From contig NZ_PJBC01000066.1 of the NCBI RefSeq assembly GCF_002836515.1, positions 186,001-250,000 on the forward strand: 64,000 nucleotides of DNA. Reading direction: 5' to 3'. The position numbers were made by a program, and so were the translations under genes. The DNA is from Pseudomonas sp. Choline-02u-1 (GTDB lineage: Bacteria > Pseudomonadota > Gammaproteobacteria > Pseudomonadales > Pseudomonadaceae). Position 1 is the first letter of the stretch. Each line of letters starts with the position of its first letter. Positions 51,867 to 62,312 of this stretch are shown here, piece by piece. Below the pieces are notes generated by a model. That model was not told where the DNA came from, did no database searches, and saw only the letters and a list, made by a program, of their open reading frames with translations.

Positions 51867-54800
51867 TCAGAGACCCGCTCTGGCCAGCGCTTCGCGAGTC
51901 AGGCGGCGTGACAGTTCATTGCGTTTGTCGCCGATACCGTTCAACAGCTCTGTATGGCGCTCGTTGCTCATCGGGGCGTCGTCGAACAAATCCGGGGCGT
52001 CAACGATACCCAACTGCTCGGCGAGGTTTTGCATTTTGCGGGTCAGCGCGTGCAGGTCGGTCTGCTGTCGCGGGCTGGCCCATTCAGCCTTGGCTTCGAA
52101 CAGTTCATCGAGCAGGCCTTCATGGGGGTCGAACAGGCGGTCGTTGAGTTCGTATTGGTCGGGATAATTGTTTCTCAAAAAATCCGCCCAGAAATTATCG
52201 ACGGGCAAGTCCAGCATGCGCGTGACCAGACCATCGCCGTGTTCACTCTTGATGATCGTTGCGTAAGCGGCGTCGATTTTCTCTTTGGTCACACCGGAGC
52301 GCGGCCGGTAGAGCATGTTTTCGGTTTGCCAGGGCAAGTGCAGACGGTCTGCCAGTCCTGTTTCGTAGGCCATATGCACTTCGACTTCGTCAGGCGCGAG
52401 ATTGTGCGGGTCGTCTTTGTTTAACCGCACTTGTGTCTCGTATTCAAACCGGGCTTCGTCCGCCACCCGGTTCAAACGCGCCGCGCCGCGCGCCAGCTGC
52501 ACAAGTTTGTCTTCGAGCTCGGCCGGCGATGTCGATTCGCCGTAGGCTTTGGACACCAGCACTTTCAGCCCCAGGGAATTGAACAGCTGCGCGCCCAGGT
52601 CCCCGCAGTCGTCGGGTGACACCGCGTATCTGAACAGCTTCTCGCGCAATTGCGCGTCCGTGGCTGCGGCATCGACCATTTCCCAGACACGCCGGGTCAG
52701 GCGTTTGCGTCCTTCGTCAGTGCGGTAGTCAGCGCTTTGTCTCTGCTTTTGGATCACGCTGAAAAACCCCGCCGAATCCGGTTCTGCCATCAGGTCATGC
52801 CAGGACTCTTCGCGGTATTTGCTGAGCGAAGTCGAGGGGCTGAACACGTCGGGTTGCCCGGGCAGCAATCGCCAGTGGTCGATCTCGTCATCGGCAGCGC
52901 GGAAATAGCGCGGTACGAAGGTGAGACCTGTGGAGGTGCGGTAGTTGCCGTAGCGCACATGGTCTTCGGGGGAGAGCCGGTTCATATCGAACCGCGCCCG
53001 GCTGAGGATATGCGCTTGTACGGAGCCGGGTTCGACCTCGGGCAACGTTTTGATGGGCGCTTCACGCATGTCCAGCAGGAAACTGCGCGGTCGCTGTTTA
53101 TCCACAGCCCCTACCCTGAACAAGCCCTCTGGCCAGGTTTCGATTCGGGTCTTGGCCAGACTCAGCTCGGTCAGATGATCCATGCGCCCGACATCGGGAG
53201 GCAGATCCAGCGGGTTCCCGTTCAGGTTCAGCGTGCGCAGTTGCTCAAGCTTGCCAAGCTGCTGCCTCGATTCCGTGTTCAGCCTGATGCTGTTATCGGC
53301 CAGATCCAGGTCGCGCAACGGGCGCATCAGCCCAAGGATGTCGGGAAGCACCTGCAGTTCGCAGTTACGCGCGCTCAGTTGGCGCAGGTTGGGCAGGCTG
53401 CTGAGCAGCGCACTCGGGTCGGCGGAAAGACGCGCCCGGTCCAGTTTGAGTGCAGTGATGCGATCAAAGTACTGCTTCATCTTCGGACGCTTGAGCAGTG
53501 CGTTCCACCAGCGCTCGAGATCGGGGCCGAGCATTTCGGAGGACAAATCGAGGATGTAGCCTTGATCGGGATGCACGCTGCGTTCGCCGGACCATTTGCT
53601 GCGGCGCTCGAAACACTTGATAAGTCGCTGCTCGATGAAGTCGCCACCCTTGCGCATGTAATCAGAGGATCGGCCCGGATAGCCTGTTATCGGATCCGTC
53701 TCTGTATAACCGTTGCGCCAGTCTGTTAATTCGTTTTGCAGCGCCTTGCGTTCCTGCTCCAGCCGCGCGATGGCGTCGATCGGCTCGCCCCGGCGCGTCA
53801 ACGCTTCGAGGAAGGTACTGGCTTCTCTTTCCGTCATCTTCGGAAACAGGTCACGGATCCGTTCCTCGGCGGTCGAGCGGCGCATAAACCTCGGCAAGCC
53901 CAGCAATGTTACGGTTTCGATGCTGATTACCGGACGAATCGGCGGTTCGGCCAGAACCGTGCGGCGCTCGGCAGGCGCGGCGGCCAGCGCCATCAGCCAG
54001 TCTTTGAGCGCACGGCCCTGACCGCGTCGGTAGCCGACGTTCGCCAGTGTCGGTTCAGGCACGGCGTGCAACAGCGCTTCATGGAACTCGTCTGCGGCGT
54101 GCAGCGAGCGGCCGCCTTCGTCGAGCACTTCGTAGCGCCCGTGTTCGTCTCTGATCAGGCGTCTGCCGGTGCGGGCGTCCTCTGCGCCGACGCTGCAGCG
54201 CAACGGCCCGTCGTAACTGCCGTCGCGGACCTCGATGCGCAGACTGGCAAAGGTGTCGGTGTGCAGCCGCAGCGTGCCGAGCGCCAGGCGTTCGCTGTCG
54301 GCGCTCAGAGGCTCGGCGCGGTAGAAGCCCTCGTAGGCGCGGCTGGTTCTGGCTTCGAAATCCAGCTCTCGTGCCTGATTTTTCAGGCGCAGCGGCAAGC
54401 GCTGTTCATCCAGGGTGCGCTGCCGCTCGCTGACACTGGCCTCGGCGAGCAGTTTTTCGCTCAGTGGCAGCGGCAGCTCGGGGAAGGTTTTGCGCACCAC
54501 CTGCAGGTCCGCCTGAGTGGTGCGGTCGGCGGCTTGATAAAGACGCTTGGACACATCGCTACGGCGTTTGTCGACGGCGTCGGCAAGCACATCGCGCAGC
54601 GCTTGCAGCCGTTCGGTGGCGGGCACGTCACGGCCCAACAGCGTGCGCATTTGCCCTTCGTCGAGAAAGCTCAGCAGACGTTCCGGCAACTGTCCGGCAC
54701 TGAGCTCGGACTGGGTAATGCTCAGGGTGTCGGCGGCGCTGGCACTTGGGTTGCCGTATTGCCGCGAGTAGCCATCGAGGTGCTCGTATTGCACTTTCAG

Positions 54801-56978
54801 CGCCCGCTCGTAGGGCCAGCCCGGCAGACTGGTGGCAATCGGCTCGAACCAGTCCGACTCGGCAGCGATCGGTTTGCCGGAGCGGATGTTGGCACTGGCG
54901 AGCTGTGCATCATCGTAGGCTGCAAAACGCGTCAGGCTGTCGGCCAGCAAGGGCGGCGGCGGGCTGCTGTCGCTGTGCATCCGGCGCAGTTGATCGTGGG
55001 AGGTACCGCTGCTGATGCGGATCTGCTCCAGCTGCGTGGGCGAGAAACGCTCGGCACGATGGCCCAGGCGCGGCATCAGCGCGCTGTCGTGCCAGTGCGC
55101 CGGGTTTTCTGCCTCGTGCCGCCAGGCGCCGTGCTCGTTGTGTTCCAGCAGTGGCTTGTAGGCATTAGGGCGCTCGGGATGCTTGACCCGCCAGGTTTTC
55201 ACCTCGGGACGCGACGAGGCCTTTTCCACGCTGTAGAGCTTGCCATCGAGCGGCAGCAGGCGTTCGCTGCCGTGATCGTGCAGACCGTGAGCGTCGGGTT
55301 TCGAGGCGGCATCGAGCGAGCGGTTCTTGTGTTCGTAAGGGCCAAGGTCAGGGTGCCACAACGATGCTGTGCCATCGGGCAAGCGCACCGGTTTCATGCC
55401 ATCGACCACGGGCGACAACCTGACCTTGAACGCCCCGGCGATTTCCGCCCCGGCGCCGAACGCCGCCAGTTCGATGAGGTGGGTGACCACACTGATGACA
55501 TGCTCGCCGGCCTCCTGCCACAGGCCCTCGGCGAGATCGACAATCCCTTCGATGACGTCGGTGGTCAGTTGATAAGCGGTGTAGGCCATCATCAGCTCGC
55601 CCAGCCCCGGCACGAACGGTGTAGCGATCAACAGGGCGACATTGAAAATGTCGGAAAGGATTTTCTTGAAGTTGTCCCACCAGGCCCAGCGCGCCTTGCT
55701 GTCGGTGTCGGCAGTGGAGACGGCGATTTCGCGGGCGTCATTGAGAATCTTGTTGAGCTTCTGCTGATAAGTATGGCGCCAGTAGTCGCCTGTCACTTTC
55801 AGCCGCGCGAATTGCAGGTGGGGATTGTCCACGGCGTCCTTGCGCCACGCCGGGCGCTGATCGGTCGGGTCGACTCGCGGGTGATAGCGGGTGGTGAACA
55901 GGCGTTGTTCCAGCTCGGCGAAAAAGTGCCCGCGTTGCTGATGCTCGACGAACTGGCTGAAAAACTGCCGGTAGGTCTGTTGCGTCGCGTCGCTGAAGCG
56001 GTCTTCGCGCAGCTGCCGGGCCAGTTCCTCGCGAAAGGCCTTGAGCGAGGCGTATTCCTTGAGCGGGTGATCCGGGTCGTGGGGAATGTAGACGATCAGG
56101 CGCCGAATGCCGCGGTTGTCCGGCTGCGCATGGGTCAGCAGCAGAATTCCGACCAGTCGGGTGTCGAGCAGCGACAGGTCGGCGCACACCAGCGACCGGC
56201 CATTGAGCATCAACAACGGTTTGTTTTCGCTCAGGCTGAGAACCATCTTGTACGCGTCGTAGGCGATGTCGTCCTTGATCAGCGCCAAATGCGCGGCCGC
56301 ACCGAGGGCATCCTGCTGGCTCTGGCTGACCTCGTATTGCAGCACGCTTTCGGCCAGCGGTTCGCCGGGCAGCAGATAGCCTTCCAGGTGTTTTTTGTAC
56401 TGCGCGCCCAAGTCCAGATCACGGCACAGATTTTGGAATTCGCTGATCGGCATCGTGCGTTTGAGCGGCAGGATGTCGAAATGACCGCGCTCGTCGGGCT
56501 GGCTGATGTAGTCCGAGTCAGGCCCGACCGTTTCACGGCTGGCGAAGTTGTGCAGCGCAGCATCGAGCAACGACACCGTGCGGGTGACCGTACCCTCGGA
56601 AACGTTGATCGCGTACCAAGGGCTTTCAGCGGGCAGATACAGGCGCAACCAGGTGTTTTTGACGTCCGGTTCGATGCCGTAAAGCGCTTTGATTTTCGCC
56701 TTGAGCAACGGTTCGGCGAAGGCGTACAGGTCGGTTTTCGCCAGCAGATGATCGACCTGATTCTGCGAATTCCACGCCTTGAGGTTGGCCGCAGCGAGTT
56801 TTTTCAGCCAGGCAGCGGGTGCCGAGGTGAACCAGGCCTGGGGCTTGAGGGTCACGTCGGCCAGGGCGCGGGCGCGACTGATGGTGGCGGTCTGGAAATT
56901 GTTATCAATGGCAGACTTGATGAATTCGTAGTGCGGGCCTTTGTCCGGAGTTTCGGCAGGCAGGGGAGCGGGAGACAT
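51867..56978 (-). CDS. Large LRR protein with NEL-type E3 ubiquitin ligase domain
   Basis: 1703 residues. Residues 1-530 form a DUF6543-type dermonecrotic-toxin region with a hydrophobic stretch (FNVALLIATPFVPGLGELMMAY). A long helical/beta central part follows. Leucine-rich repeats at about 1215-1330 read LPNLRQLSARNCELQVLP, RPLRDLDLADNSIRL, LRTLNLNGNPLDLP and LTELSLAKTRIETWP. The C-terminal ~300 residues resemble the NEL domain of IpaH/SspH effectors, with candidate catalytic C1458 in SPDDCGDLGAQLF (C-x-D motif). NEL ligases ubiquitinate host proteins after injection. Start: ATG at 56978 preceded by AAGGATG; a TTG lies six bases upstream. No secretion genes are adjacent. Confidence 0.8.
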   Translation of the reverse strand: MSPAPLPAETPDKGPHYEFIKSAIDNNFQTATISRARALADVTLKPQAWFTSAPAAWLKKLAAANLKAWNSQNQVDHLLAKTDLYAFAEPLLKAKIKALYGIEPDVKNTWLRLYLPAESPWYAINVSEGTVTRTVSLLDAALHNFASRETVGPDSDYISQPDERGHFDILPLKRTMPISEFQNLCRDLDLGAQYKKHLEGYLLPGEPLAESVLQYEVSQSQQDALGAAAHLALIKDDIAYDAYKMVLSLSENKPLLMLNGRSLVCADLSLLDTRLVGILLLTHAQPDNRGIRRLIVYIPHDPDHPLKEYASLKAFREELARQLREDRFSDATQQTYRQFFSQFVEHQQRGHFFAELEQRLFTTRYHPRVDPTDQRPAWRKDAVDNPHLQFARLKVTGDYWRHTYQQKLNKILNDAREIAVSTADTDSKARWAWWDNFKKILSDIFNVALLIATPFVPGLGELMMAYTAYQLTTDVIEGIVDLAEGLWQEAGEHVISVVTHLIELAAFGAGAEIAGAFKVRLSPVVDGMKPVRLPDGTASLWHPDLGPYEHKNRSLDAASKPDAHGLHDHGSERLLPLDGKLYSVEKASSRPEVKTWRVKHPERPNAYKPLLEHNEHGAWRHEAENPAHWHDSALMPRLGHRAERFSPTQLEQIRISSGTSHDQLRRMHSDSSPPPPLLADSLTRFAAYDDAQLASANIRSGKPIAAESDWFEPIATSLPGWPYERALKVQYEHLDGYSRQYGNPSASAADTLSITQSELSAGQLPERLLSFLDEGQMRTLLGRDVPATERLQALRDVLADAVDKRRSDVSKRLYQAADRTTQADLQVVRKTFPELPLPLSEKLLAEASVSERQRTLDEQRLPLRLKNQARELDFEARTSRAYEGFYRAEPLSADSERLALGTLRLHTDTFASLRIEVRDGSYDGPLRCSVGAEDARTGRRLIRDEHGRYEVLDEGGRSLHAADEFHEALLHAVPEPTLANVGYRRGQGRALKDWLMALAAAPAERRTVLAEPPIRPVISIETVTLLGLPRFMRRSTAEERIRDLFPKMTEREASTFLEALTRRGEPIDAIARLEQERKALQNELTDWRNGYTETDPITGYPGRSSDYMRKGGDFIEQRLIKCFERRSKWSGERSVHPDQGYILDLSSEMLGPDLERWWNALLKRPKMKQYFDRITALKLDRARLSADPSALLSSLPNLRQLSARNCELQVLPDILGLMRPLRDLDLADNSIRLNTESRQQLGKLEQLRTLNLNGNPLDLPPDVGRMDHLTELSLAKTRIETWPEGLFRVGAVDKQRPRSFLLDMREAPIKTLPEVEPGSVQAHILSRARFDMNRLSPEDHVRYGNYRTSTGLTFVPRYFRAADDEIDHWRLLPGQPDVFSPSTSLSKYREESWHDLMAEPDSAGFFSVIQKQRQSADYRTDEGRKRLTRRVWEMVDAAATDAQLREKLFRYAVSPDDCGDLGAQLFNSLGLKVLVSKAYGESTSPAELEDKLVQLARGAARLNRVADEARFEYETQVRLNKDDPHNLAPDEVEVHMAYETGLADRLHLPWQTENMLYRPRSGVTKEKIDAAYATIIKSEHGDGLVTRMLDLPVDNFWADFLRNNYPDQYELNDRLFDPHEGLLDELFEAKAEWASPRQQTDLHALTRKMQNLAEQLGIVDAPDLFDDAPMSNERHTELLNGIGDKRNELSRRLTREALARAGL

Positions 56979-57170
56979 GGCCAATCATCCTTGATTGTTG
57001 AGGAATGATCAGCCTACCCACGGCAGGGCAAAACAAAAGTTCAAAGTTCGGCAGGCAAATGCTGCTGCGGGTGACTAACCCGACGAAAATTCGAATCGAA
57101 AAAATGCATGAGTACCACCCGCCGCCGGGAAAAAACCTCACCCTGATTGCGAATCCCCCGACACGATTTG

Positions 57171-60100
57171 TTACCTCGCTGTCGGGCGCGGCGTGTCGTT
57201 CAGCGCCACGCTCGCGGTCTGCGTCGGCTGGCATTGCGAGTCGCTGCCCGGTTGCAGATACGGCGTCAGGATCGGCGCCATGCCCTTGAGCACCTGCGTG
57301 GGCAGGGCCGAGGTGAACTTGAAGTTCTCTGCCGAGCGCCCCGGAACGAACGCGGTGAGGGTGCCGAAATGGTGGTCGCCAATGTAGAACACGAAGGTCG
57401 CAGTGCGGTTGATCGACTTCGAACTGATGATGCGCCCGCCCGAGCCGATCGCCGCGATGCGGTTGTCGCCGGTACCGGTCTTGCCACCCATGGCCAGCGG
57501 CGTGCCATCGGCCAGTTTGAAACTGCCGGAAACACGTTTTGCCGTACCGGCATCGACCACTTGCGACAGCGCCTCCCGCATGGCCCGGGCAACTTCCACC
57601 GGCATTACCCGTTTGCCGACGTGCGGGTCGTTGACCACCTTGGTTTCGTAGGGCGTGCCGGCCGCGAAATGCAGGCTGTCGATGCGCAGCGTCGGCATGC
57701 GCACGCCGTCATTGAGAATGGTGCCGATCAATTCGGCAAGCGCGGCAGGGCGGTCGCCGGAACTGCCGATGGCGGTGGCCAGCGATGGCACCAGATGATC
57801 GAACGGGTAGCCGACTTTTTGCCAGCGCTGGTGAATATCGAGGAACGCTTCGATTTCCAGCATGGTGCGGATGCGGCTGTCACGCGCGCCCTTGTGTCGG
57901 CTCTTGAACAGCCAGCTATAGACTTCCTGACGTTCGAAATGGCTGGCCTTGACGATGTCTTTGAACGTCGCCTCGGGGTGATGCAGCAGGTAGCCGATCA
58001 TCCACAGGTCCAGTGGATGCACCTTGGCGATGAAGCCTTGGTCAGGCAAATCGTAACTGCCGGGGCCATAGGCATCGTAGAGGCGGATCAGGCGCTCGTC
58101 TGTCAGTTTTTCATTGAGCTTGGTGCCCTTGAGGTGCGAGCGCACGAAGCGGTTGAAATCTTCCTGGCTGGCCTCGGGCAGCAGATAGCGATGCACGGCA
58201 GCCATGCGGATCGGCGTCGGGCGCATGCTGTCGAGAAAGGTATCGAGGCGCGCCTGGGTGTCCTTGTTCCGGTACTTCTTCCAGAATTTGAGCAGGAATG
58301 AAGTGCCTTCGCGATCGGCAAAACTGGCCAGATATTCCTGACGACGCGGGTCACGATCATCCTTGAGCAATTCAGCGTTCGGCCCGGAGTAGGTGGTGTA
58401 ACGGACGATGTCGCGCATCAGCCGAATGAATGGCAGGTTGATCGATTCGCGAAGCGAATCGCGCAGGGTCGGCAGACGACCGTTGTCCTCTTTGCGAAAG
58501 TTATGAAAGGTGTGCAAACCGCCACCGGTGAAAAACGCCTCGCCGGGGCTGGCTGAATATTTGCGATCCAGCGCAGCGGCGAGCAGCTTCGAGAGGTCGT
58601 GGTCCTTGTTTTGGATCAAATAATCGATGACCCAGCGGCTCAGCCGGTCCTGATCGGGGACTTCAACTTTCTTCAGCTCGGCCGCGTTCATCGCCCCGTA
58701 CTTGTCGTGCAGCTCGGCGATGATTTGCAGGTAGGTGGTGAGCACCCGCATTTTCGCCGTCGAGCCGAGTTCGAGTTTGCTGCCTTCGTTGATGTCGAAC
58801 GGCTGGTCGGTGCTGTCGGTCTGCACCCGCACGCGGGAACCGTCGGCGGTCAGTTCGAACAGGGTGAAGCTGTAGCGCACCTGAGTGGTGCTGGTCGGCG
58901 TGAGCAGGCGCTCGCCAAGCAAGCCGATTTCGGCGGCGTAGGCTGGGTCGGCGAGTTTTTTAAGGTACGCGGTAGCCTGGGTCTGCAGGTCGCCCTGCAA
59001 GGTGCTGGTGGCGGACAGGTCGAGGCGGTCGAGGTCATACAGCGGCCGATTGAGCATGCTCGCCAGACGACTGCGGGCGGCACTGATGCCCTTGTTGGTT
59101 TCGATCGGCTGAATCGTCGGTTGCGTCTGCCAGTCGCGGTACGACACGATGCTGGCCAGCGCGGCATCGGCGAGTGCGCTGTCGATCACGCCGTTCTGTT
59201 TGAGCAGGCGCAGATGGCTGTCGGTCAGGCTGGCGAGGTCTTCGCGGCCCTTGGTCAGGTAATACGACGGGCGGCGCTGGGCGATCATCAACGAAAGCAT
59301 TTCGCGCAGGGCCAGGCCCTTGGCGGCCATGGATTTCGGGTCGGTCGCCGGGCTGTTCAGCTGTTCGTTGGCCTTGTTGAAATCACTGCCGTACCAGACC
59401 CGCAAGCCTTCGGCCATGCCGTGCACTTCGCCATGCCCTGGCACTGCCGACAGCGGCACGCTGTTGAGGTAGTCGCGCACGATGTTCTGCCGTGCCCCCA
59501 AGGTCTGCGGACCATCCTGATAAGCGCGCACGCTGGCGGAAAACATCTGCCGGAGTTTTTCCGCGCCCGACGCGGTGAGGCCTTCAGGCGAGTGCCGGTA
59601 CTTTTCCAGTTGCGTCGCCAATGTGCTGCCACCGGCCGATTGCCCCGGCAGGCGCAACAGCTTCGCTATCTGCGACCACGCCGCCATGCCGAAACGCGGC
59701 CAGTCCACGGCCGGGTTGGCCAGCGGTTGTTTCGGGTCGAGCAGAAAGCGGTTTTCGATGAACAGCAGGCTGTTGACCACCACCGGCGGGATCGCCGCGA
59801 AATCGGCATACAGCTGCTGCGGATAGTTGTAGCGGTACAGCGGCGCGGCGCGGCAATCGGTGATCGACAAGCCGGCCTGAATCTTTTCCGAATAGGGCAC
59901 GAACAGGCCTTTGTCGGTATAGCTGAGCAGCGCCGGCGAAAACCGGGTCTGTTCAGTAATCACGTAATTGCGCTTGAGCAGACGCGGCAGGAATTCATCC
60001 AGCGAGCTGTAACCCAGACGCAGGTCGAACGGCCCGTTGCCCGGGTAACGAATCGCTTCGCTCGGCCCCGGTTCCAGTTTGTATGTCAGCGAGGCGGCGT

Positions 60101-60308
60101 ATTGGCTGAGTTCGCGCGACTGAAAGCGCGAGGTGCGCATTTCCTTGGACGCAGCCAGCCCCACCACGATCGCGATGATCAGCAGCAACAACCAGAAAGC
60201 CTTCCACCCATGCCGATGGCGACGGGGTTTTTCAGGAACAGGCGCTTGATCCATACGTTCAGTCGGAACCACGGTTTTACTCGAATCGGTTTGCCATAAA
60301 GCGCCCAT
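57171..60308 (-). CDS. Atypical long bifunctional penicillin-binding protein (GT51 plus transpeptidase-like)
   Basis: 1045 residues. A cytosolic basic N-terminus (KPRRHRHGWK) precedes one transmembrane segment at about 35-55. The glycosyltransferase region has E185 in FIENRFLLDP and GGSTLATQLEKYRHSPEG. These correspond to the GT51 EDxxFxxHxG and GGSTITQQ motifs, the first only partly conserved. The transpeptidase-like part has S516-T-A-K519 (SxxK), ESIN (SxN) and K943-T-G. It is longer than PBP1a/1b. It is likely an alternative peptidoglycan synthase. The start may instead be the ATG at 60323; neither has a strong ribosome site. I recall a similar gene next to an amino-acid permease in P. aeruginosa (PA0788-PA0789). 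Confidence 0.78.
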   Translation of the reverse strand: MGALWQTDSSKTVVPTERMDQAPVPEKPRRHRHGWKAFWLLLLIIAIVVGLAASKEMRTSRFQSRELSQYAASLTYKLEPGPSEAIRYPGNGPFDLRLGYSSLDEFLPRLLKRNYVITEQTRFSPALLSYTDKGLFVPYSEKIQAGLSITDCRAAPLYRYNYPQQLYADFAAIPPVVVNSLLFIENRFLLDPKQPLANPAVDWPRFGMAAWSQIAKLLRLPGQSAGGSTLATQLEKYRHSPEGLTASGAEKLRQMFSASVRAYQDGPQTLGARQNIVRDYLNSVPLSAVPGHGEVHGMAEGLRVWYGSDFNKANEQLNSPATDPKSMAAKGLALREMLSLMIAQRRPSYYLTKGREDLASLTDSHLRLLKQNGVIDSALADAALASIVSYRDWQTQPTIQPIETNKGISAARSRLASMLNRPLYDLDRLDLSATSTLQGDLQTQATAYLKKLADPAYAAEIGLLGERLLTPTSTTQVRYSFTLFELTADGSRVRVQTDSTDQPFDINEGSKLELGSTAKMRVLTTYLQIIAELHDKYGAMNAAELKKVEVPDQDRLSRWVIDYLIQNKDHDLSKLLAAALDRKYSASPGEAFFTGGGLHTFHNFRKEDNGRLPTLRDSLRESINLPFIRLMRDIVRYTTYSGPNAELLKDDRDPRRQEYLASFADREGTSFLLKFWKKYRNKDTQARLDTFLDSMRPTPIRMAAVHRYLLPEASQEDFNRFVRSHLKGTKLNEKLTDERLIRLYDAYGPGSYDLPDQGFIAKVHPLDLWMIGYLLHHPEATFKDIVKASHFERQEVYSWLFKSRHKGARDSRIRTMLEIEAFLDIHQRWQKVGYPFDHLVPSLATAIGSSGDRPAALAELIGTILNDGVRMPTLRIDSLHFAAGTPYETKVVNDPHVGKRVMPVEVARAMREALSQVVDAGTAKRVSGSFKLADGTPLAMGGKTGTGDNRIAAIGSGGRIISSKSINRTATFVFYIGDHHFGTLTAFVPGRSAENFKFTSALPTQVLKGMAPILTPYLQPGSDSQCQPTQTASVALNDTPRPTAR

Positions 60309-60323
60309 AGTCGATTGATCCAT

Positions 60324-60864
60324 ACACGCAGATTGATCGGACTTGTCTGAAGCTTAGACGGTGGTTGGCGCTGGCGAAGAAAATGTCGCGGGTGGGGGGC
60401 TGCCGATTTCTCTATAAAGCGCTGACGCTTTTTCATTGCGATGGCACGCGAGTTTGCCCGCTGCTCGCCTACGTCACGGGGCGACGCAGCGCAGGCGTAG
60501 CCGTACAAGCAAGAGCACCGCAATAGAGCGGTCAGCGCACACCTGACGACGAAATCCGGGCATGACGATGCACCAATGCCGTGCAATACTCGGTGCCGTT
60601 AGAGAATGGTGAATTTTCCTACATGGCCAGTTGATCGGACCGGCCTGGTGGCTTGACGCGACAATTCTCGCTGAATCCCGTGTTTTTAAGAGTGAAAAGA
60701 CCTGCACCAAGGTTTTTATACTGACGTCCCGCTGATCTTTCAGGTTGCCCTGCAAGACGCGTCTGCCCACGAAGCCGACGCGGTTTCCTGCCCAGCCAAG
60801 GCCTATCGGCCGACGCTTCGAAACCCGGTGGTCATATCCAATAACAAGACGAGGTTGTACCCCT
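60324..60864. other. Divergent intergenic region upstream of the permease
   Basis: About 540 bases. A possible -10 element, TATACT, sits at 60717-60722 without a convincing -35. Several GC-rich short inverted segments lie at 60470-60520. I see no gene with a ribosome site or familiar product. Confidence 0.45.
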
Positions 60865-62286
60865 ATGCCAGTTGGCAATCCTCCACCGTACGGCGACACC
60901 GCTCAGGGCGGTCCGCTCAAACGTGAACTCGGCGAACGGCATATTCGCCTGATGGCGCTCGGTGCCTGTATCGGCGTCGGTCTGTTTCTCGGTTCGGCCA
61001 AGGCCATCGAAATGGCCGGGCCGGCGATCATGCTCTCTTACATTCTTGGCGGTCTGGCGATCCTGGTGATCATGCGCGCCCTCGGTGAAATGGCGGTGCA
61101 TAACCCCGTGGCTGGTTCGTTCAGCCGCTACGCGCAGGACTATCTTGGCCCGCTGGCCGGATTCCTCACCGGTTGGAACTACTGGTTCCTGTGGCTGGTG
61201 ACCTGCGTGGCGGAAATCACTGCGGTGGCGGTGTACATGGGCATCTGGTTTCCCGATGTGCCGCGCTGGATCTGGGCGCTTGCAGCGCTGATCAGCATGG
61301 GCTCGATCAACCTGATTGCGGTGAAAGCCTTCGGCGAATTCGAATTCTGGTTCGCCCTAATCAAGATCGTCACGATCATCGCGATGGTCATCGGCGGCGT
61401 CGGCATCATCGCGTTCGGTTTCGGTAACGATGGCGTGGCGCTGGGGATTTCCAATCTTTGGGCGCATGGCGGGTTCATGCCCAACGGCGTGACCGGTGTG
61501 CTGATGTCCCTGCAAATGGTCATGTTCGCCTACCTCGGTGTCGAAATGATCGGCCTGACTGCCGGTGAGGCGAAGAACCCACAGAAGACCATTCCTGACG
61601 CAATCGGCTCGGTGTTCTGGCGGATTCTGCTGTTTTACGTTGGCGCGTTGTTCGTGATTCTGTCGATCTATCCGTGGAATGAAATCGGCACCCAGGGCAG
61701 TCCGTTCGTGATGACGTTCGAGCGTTTGGGCATCAAGACTGCCGCCGGCATCATCAACTTCGTGGTGATCACCGCCGCGCTGTCGTCGTGCAATGGCGGC
61801 ATCTTCAGCACCGGGCGCATGCTCTACAGCCTGGCGCAAAACGGCCAGGCCCCGGCCGGTTTTGCCAAGACCTCGAACAATGGCGTGCCACGTCGTGCGC
61901 TGCTGCTATCGATTGCGGTATTGCTGCTGGGTGTGATGCTCAACTATCTGGTGCCGGAGAAAGTCTTCGTCTGGGTCACTTCGATCGCGACTTTCGGTGC
62001 GATCTGGACCTGGGTAATGATCCTCCTCGCCCAGCTGAAATTCCGCAAAGGCCTGAGCGCCAGCGAACGTGCCGGCCTCAAATACCGTATGTGGCTGTAT
62101 CCGGTCAGCTCGTATTTCGCCCTTGCGTTCCTGGTACTGGTGGTCGGCCTGATGGCGTACTTCCCCGATACGCGCGTGGCGCTGTATGTCGGGCCGGCGT
62201 TTTTGGTGTTGCTGACGGTGTTGTTTTATGTGTTCAAGTTGCAACCGAATAATCTGTCGCGAGATGAGGTGCGTTCCGCGTCGTAA
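60865..62286 (+). CDS. proY: Amino-acid permease (AAT family, proline-type)
   Basis: 473 residues with about twelve transmembrane helices. The family signature is strong: LKRELGERHIRLMALGACIGVGLFLGSAKAI at the N-terminus, GPAIMLSYILGGLAILVIMRALGEMAVHNPVAGSFSRYA, and EAKNPQKTIPDAI in the middle. These APC/AAT permeases import amino acids by proton symport; ProY-type members are linked to proline or histidine. The symbol rests on resemblance to ProY only. ATG at 60865 fits; the longer frame is intergenic. Confidence 0.85.
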   Translation: MPVGNPPPYGDTAQGGPLKRELGERHIRLMALGACIGVGLFLGSAKAIEMAGPAIMLSYILGGLAILVIMRALGEMAVHNPVAGSFSRYAQDYLGPLAGFLTGWNYWFLWLVTCVAEITAVAVYMGIWFPDVPRWIWALAALISMGSINLIAVKAFGEFEFWFALIKIVTIIAMVIGGVGIIAFGFGNDGVALGISNLWAHGGFMPNGVTGVLMSLQMVMFAYLGVEMIGLTAGEAKNPQKTIPDAIGSVFWRILLFYVGALFVILSIYPWNEIGTQGSPFVMTFERLGIKTAAGIINFVVITAALSSCNGGIFSTGRMLYSLAQNGQAPAGFAKTSNNGVPRRALLLSIAVLLLGVMLNYLVPEKVFVWVTSIATFGAIWTWVMILLAQLKFRKGLSASERAGLKYRMWLYPVSSYFALAFLVLVVGLMAYFPDTRVALYVGPAFLVLLTVLFYVFKLQPNNLSRDEVRSAS

Positions 62287-62312
62287 GTTTTAAAGCGCGC
62301 AAGGCCATCGGA

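Noticed and set aside
53736..57008. 1090-codon open frame on the plus strand
   Set aside because: It lies antisense to the NEL-type gene in high-GC DNA, shows the low-complexity R/A/V/Q composition of shadow frames, and has no recognisable motif.
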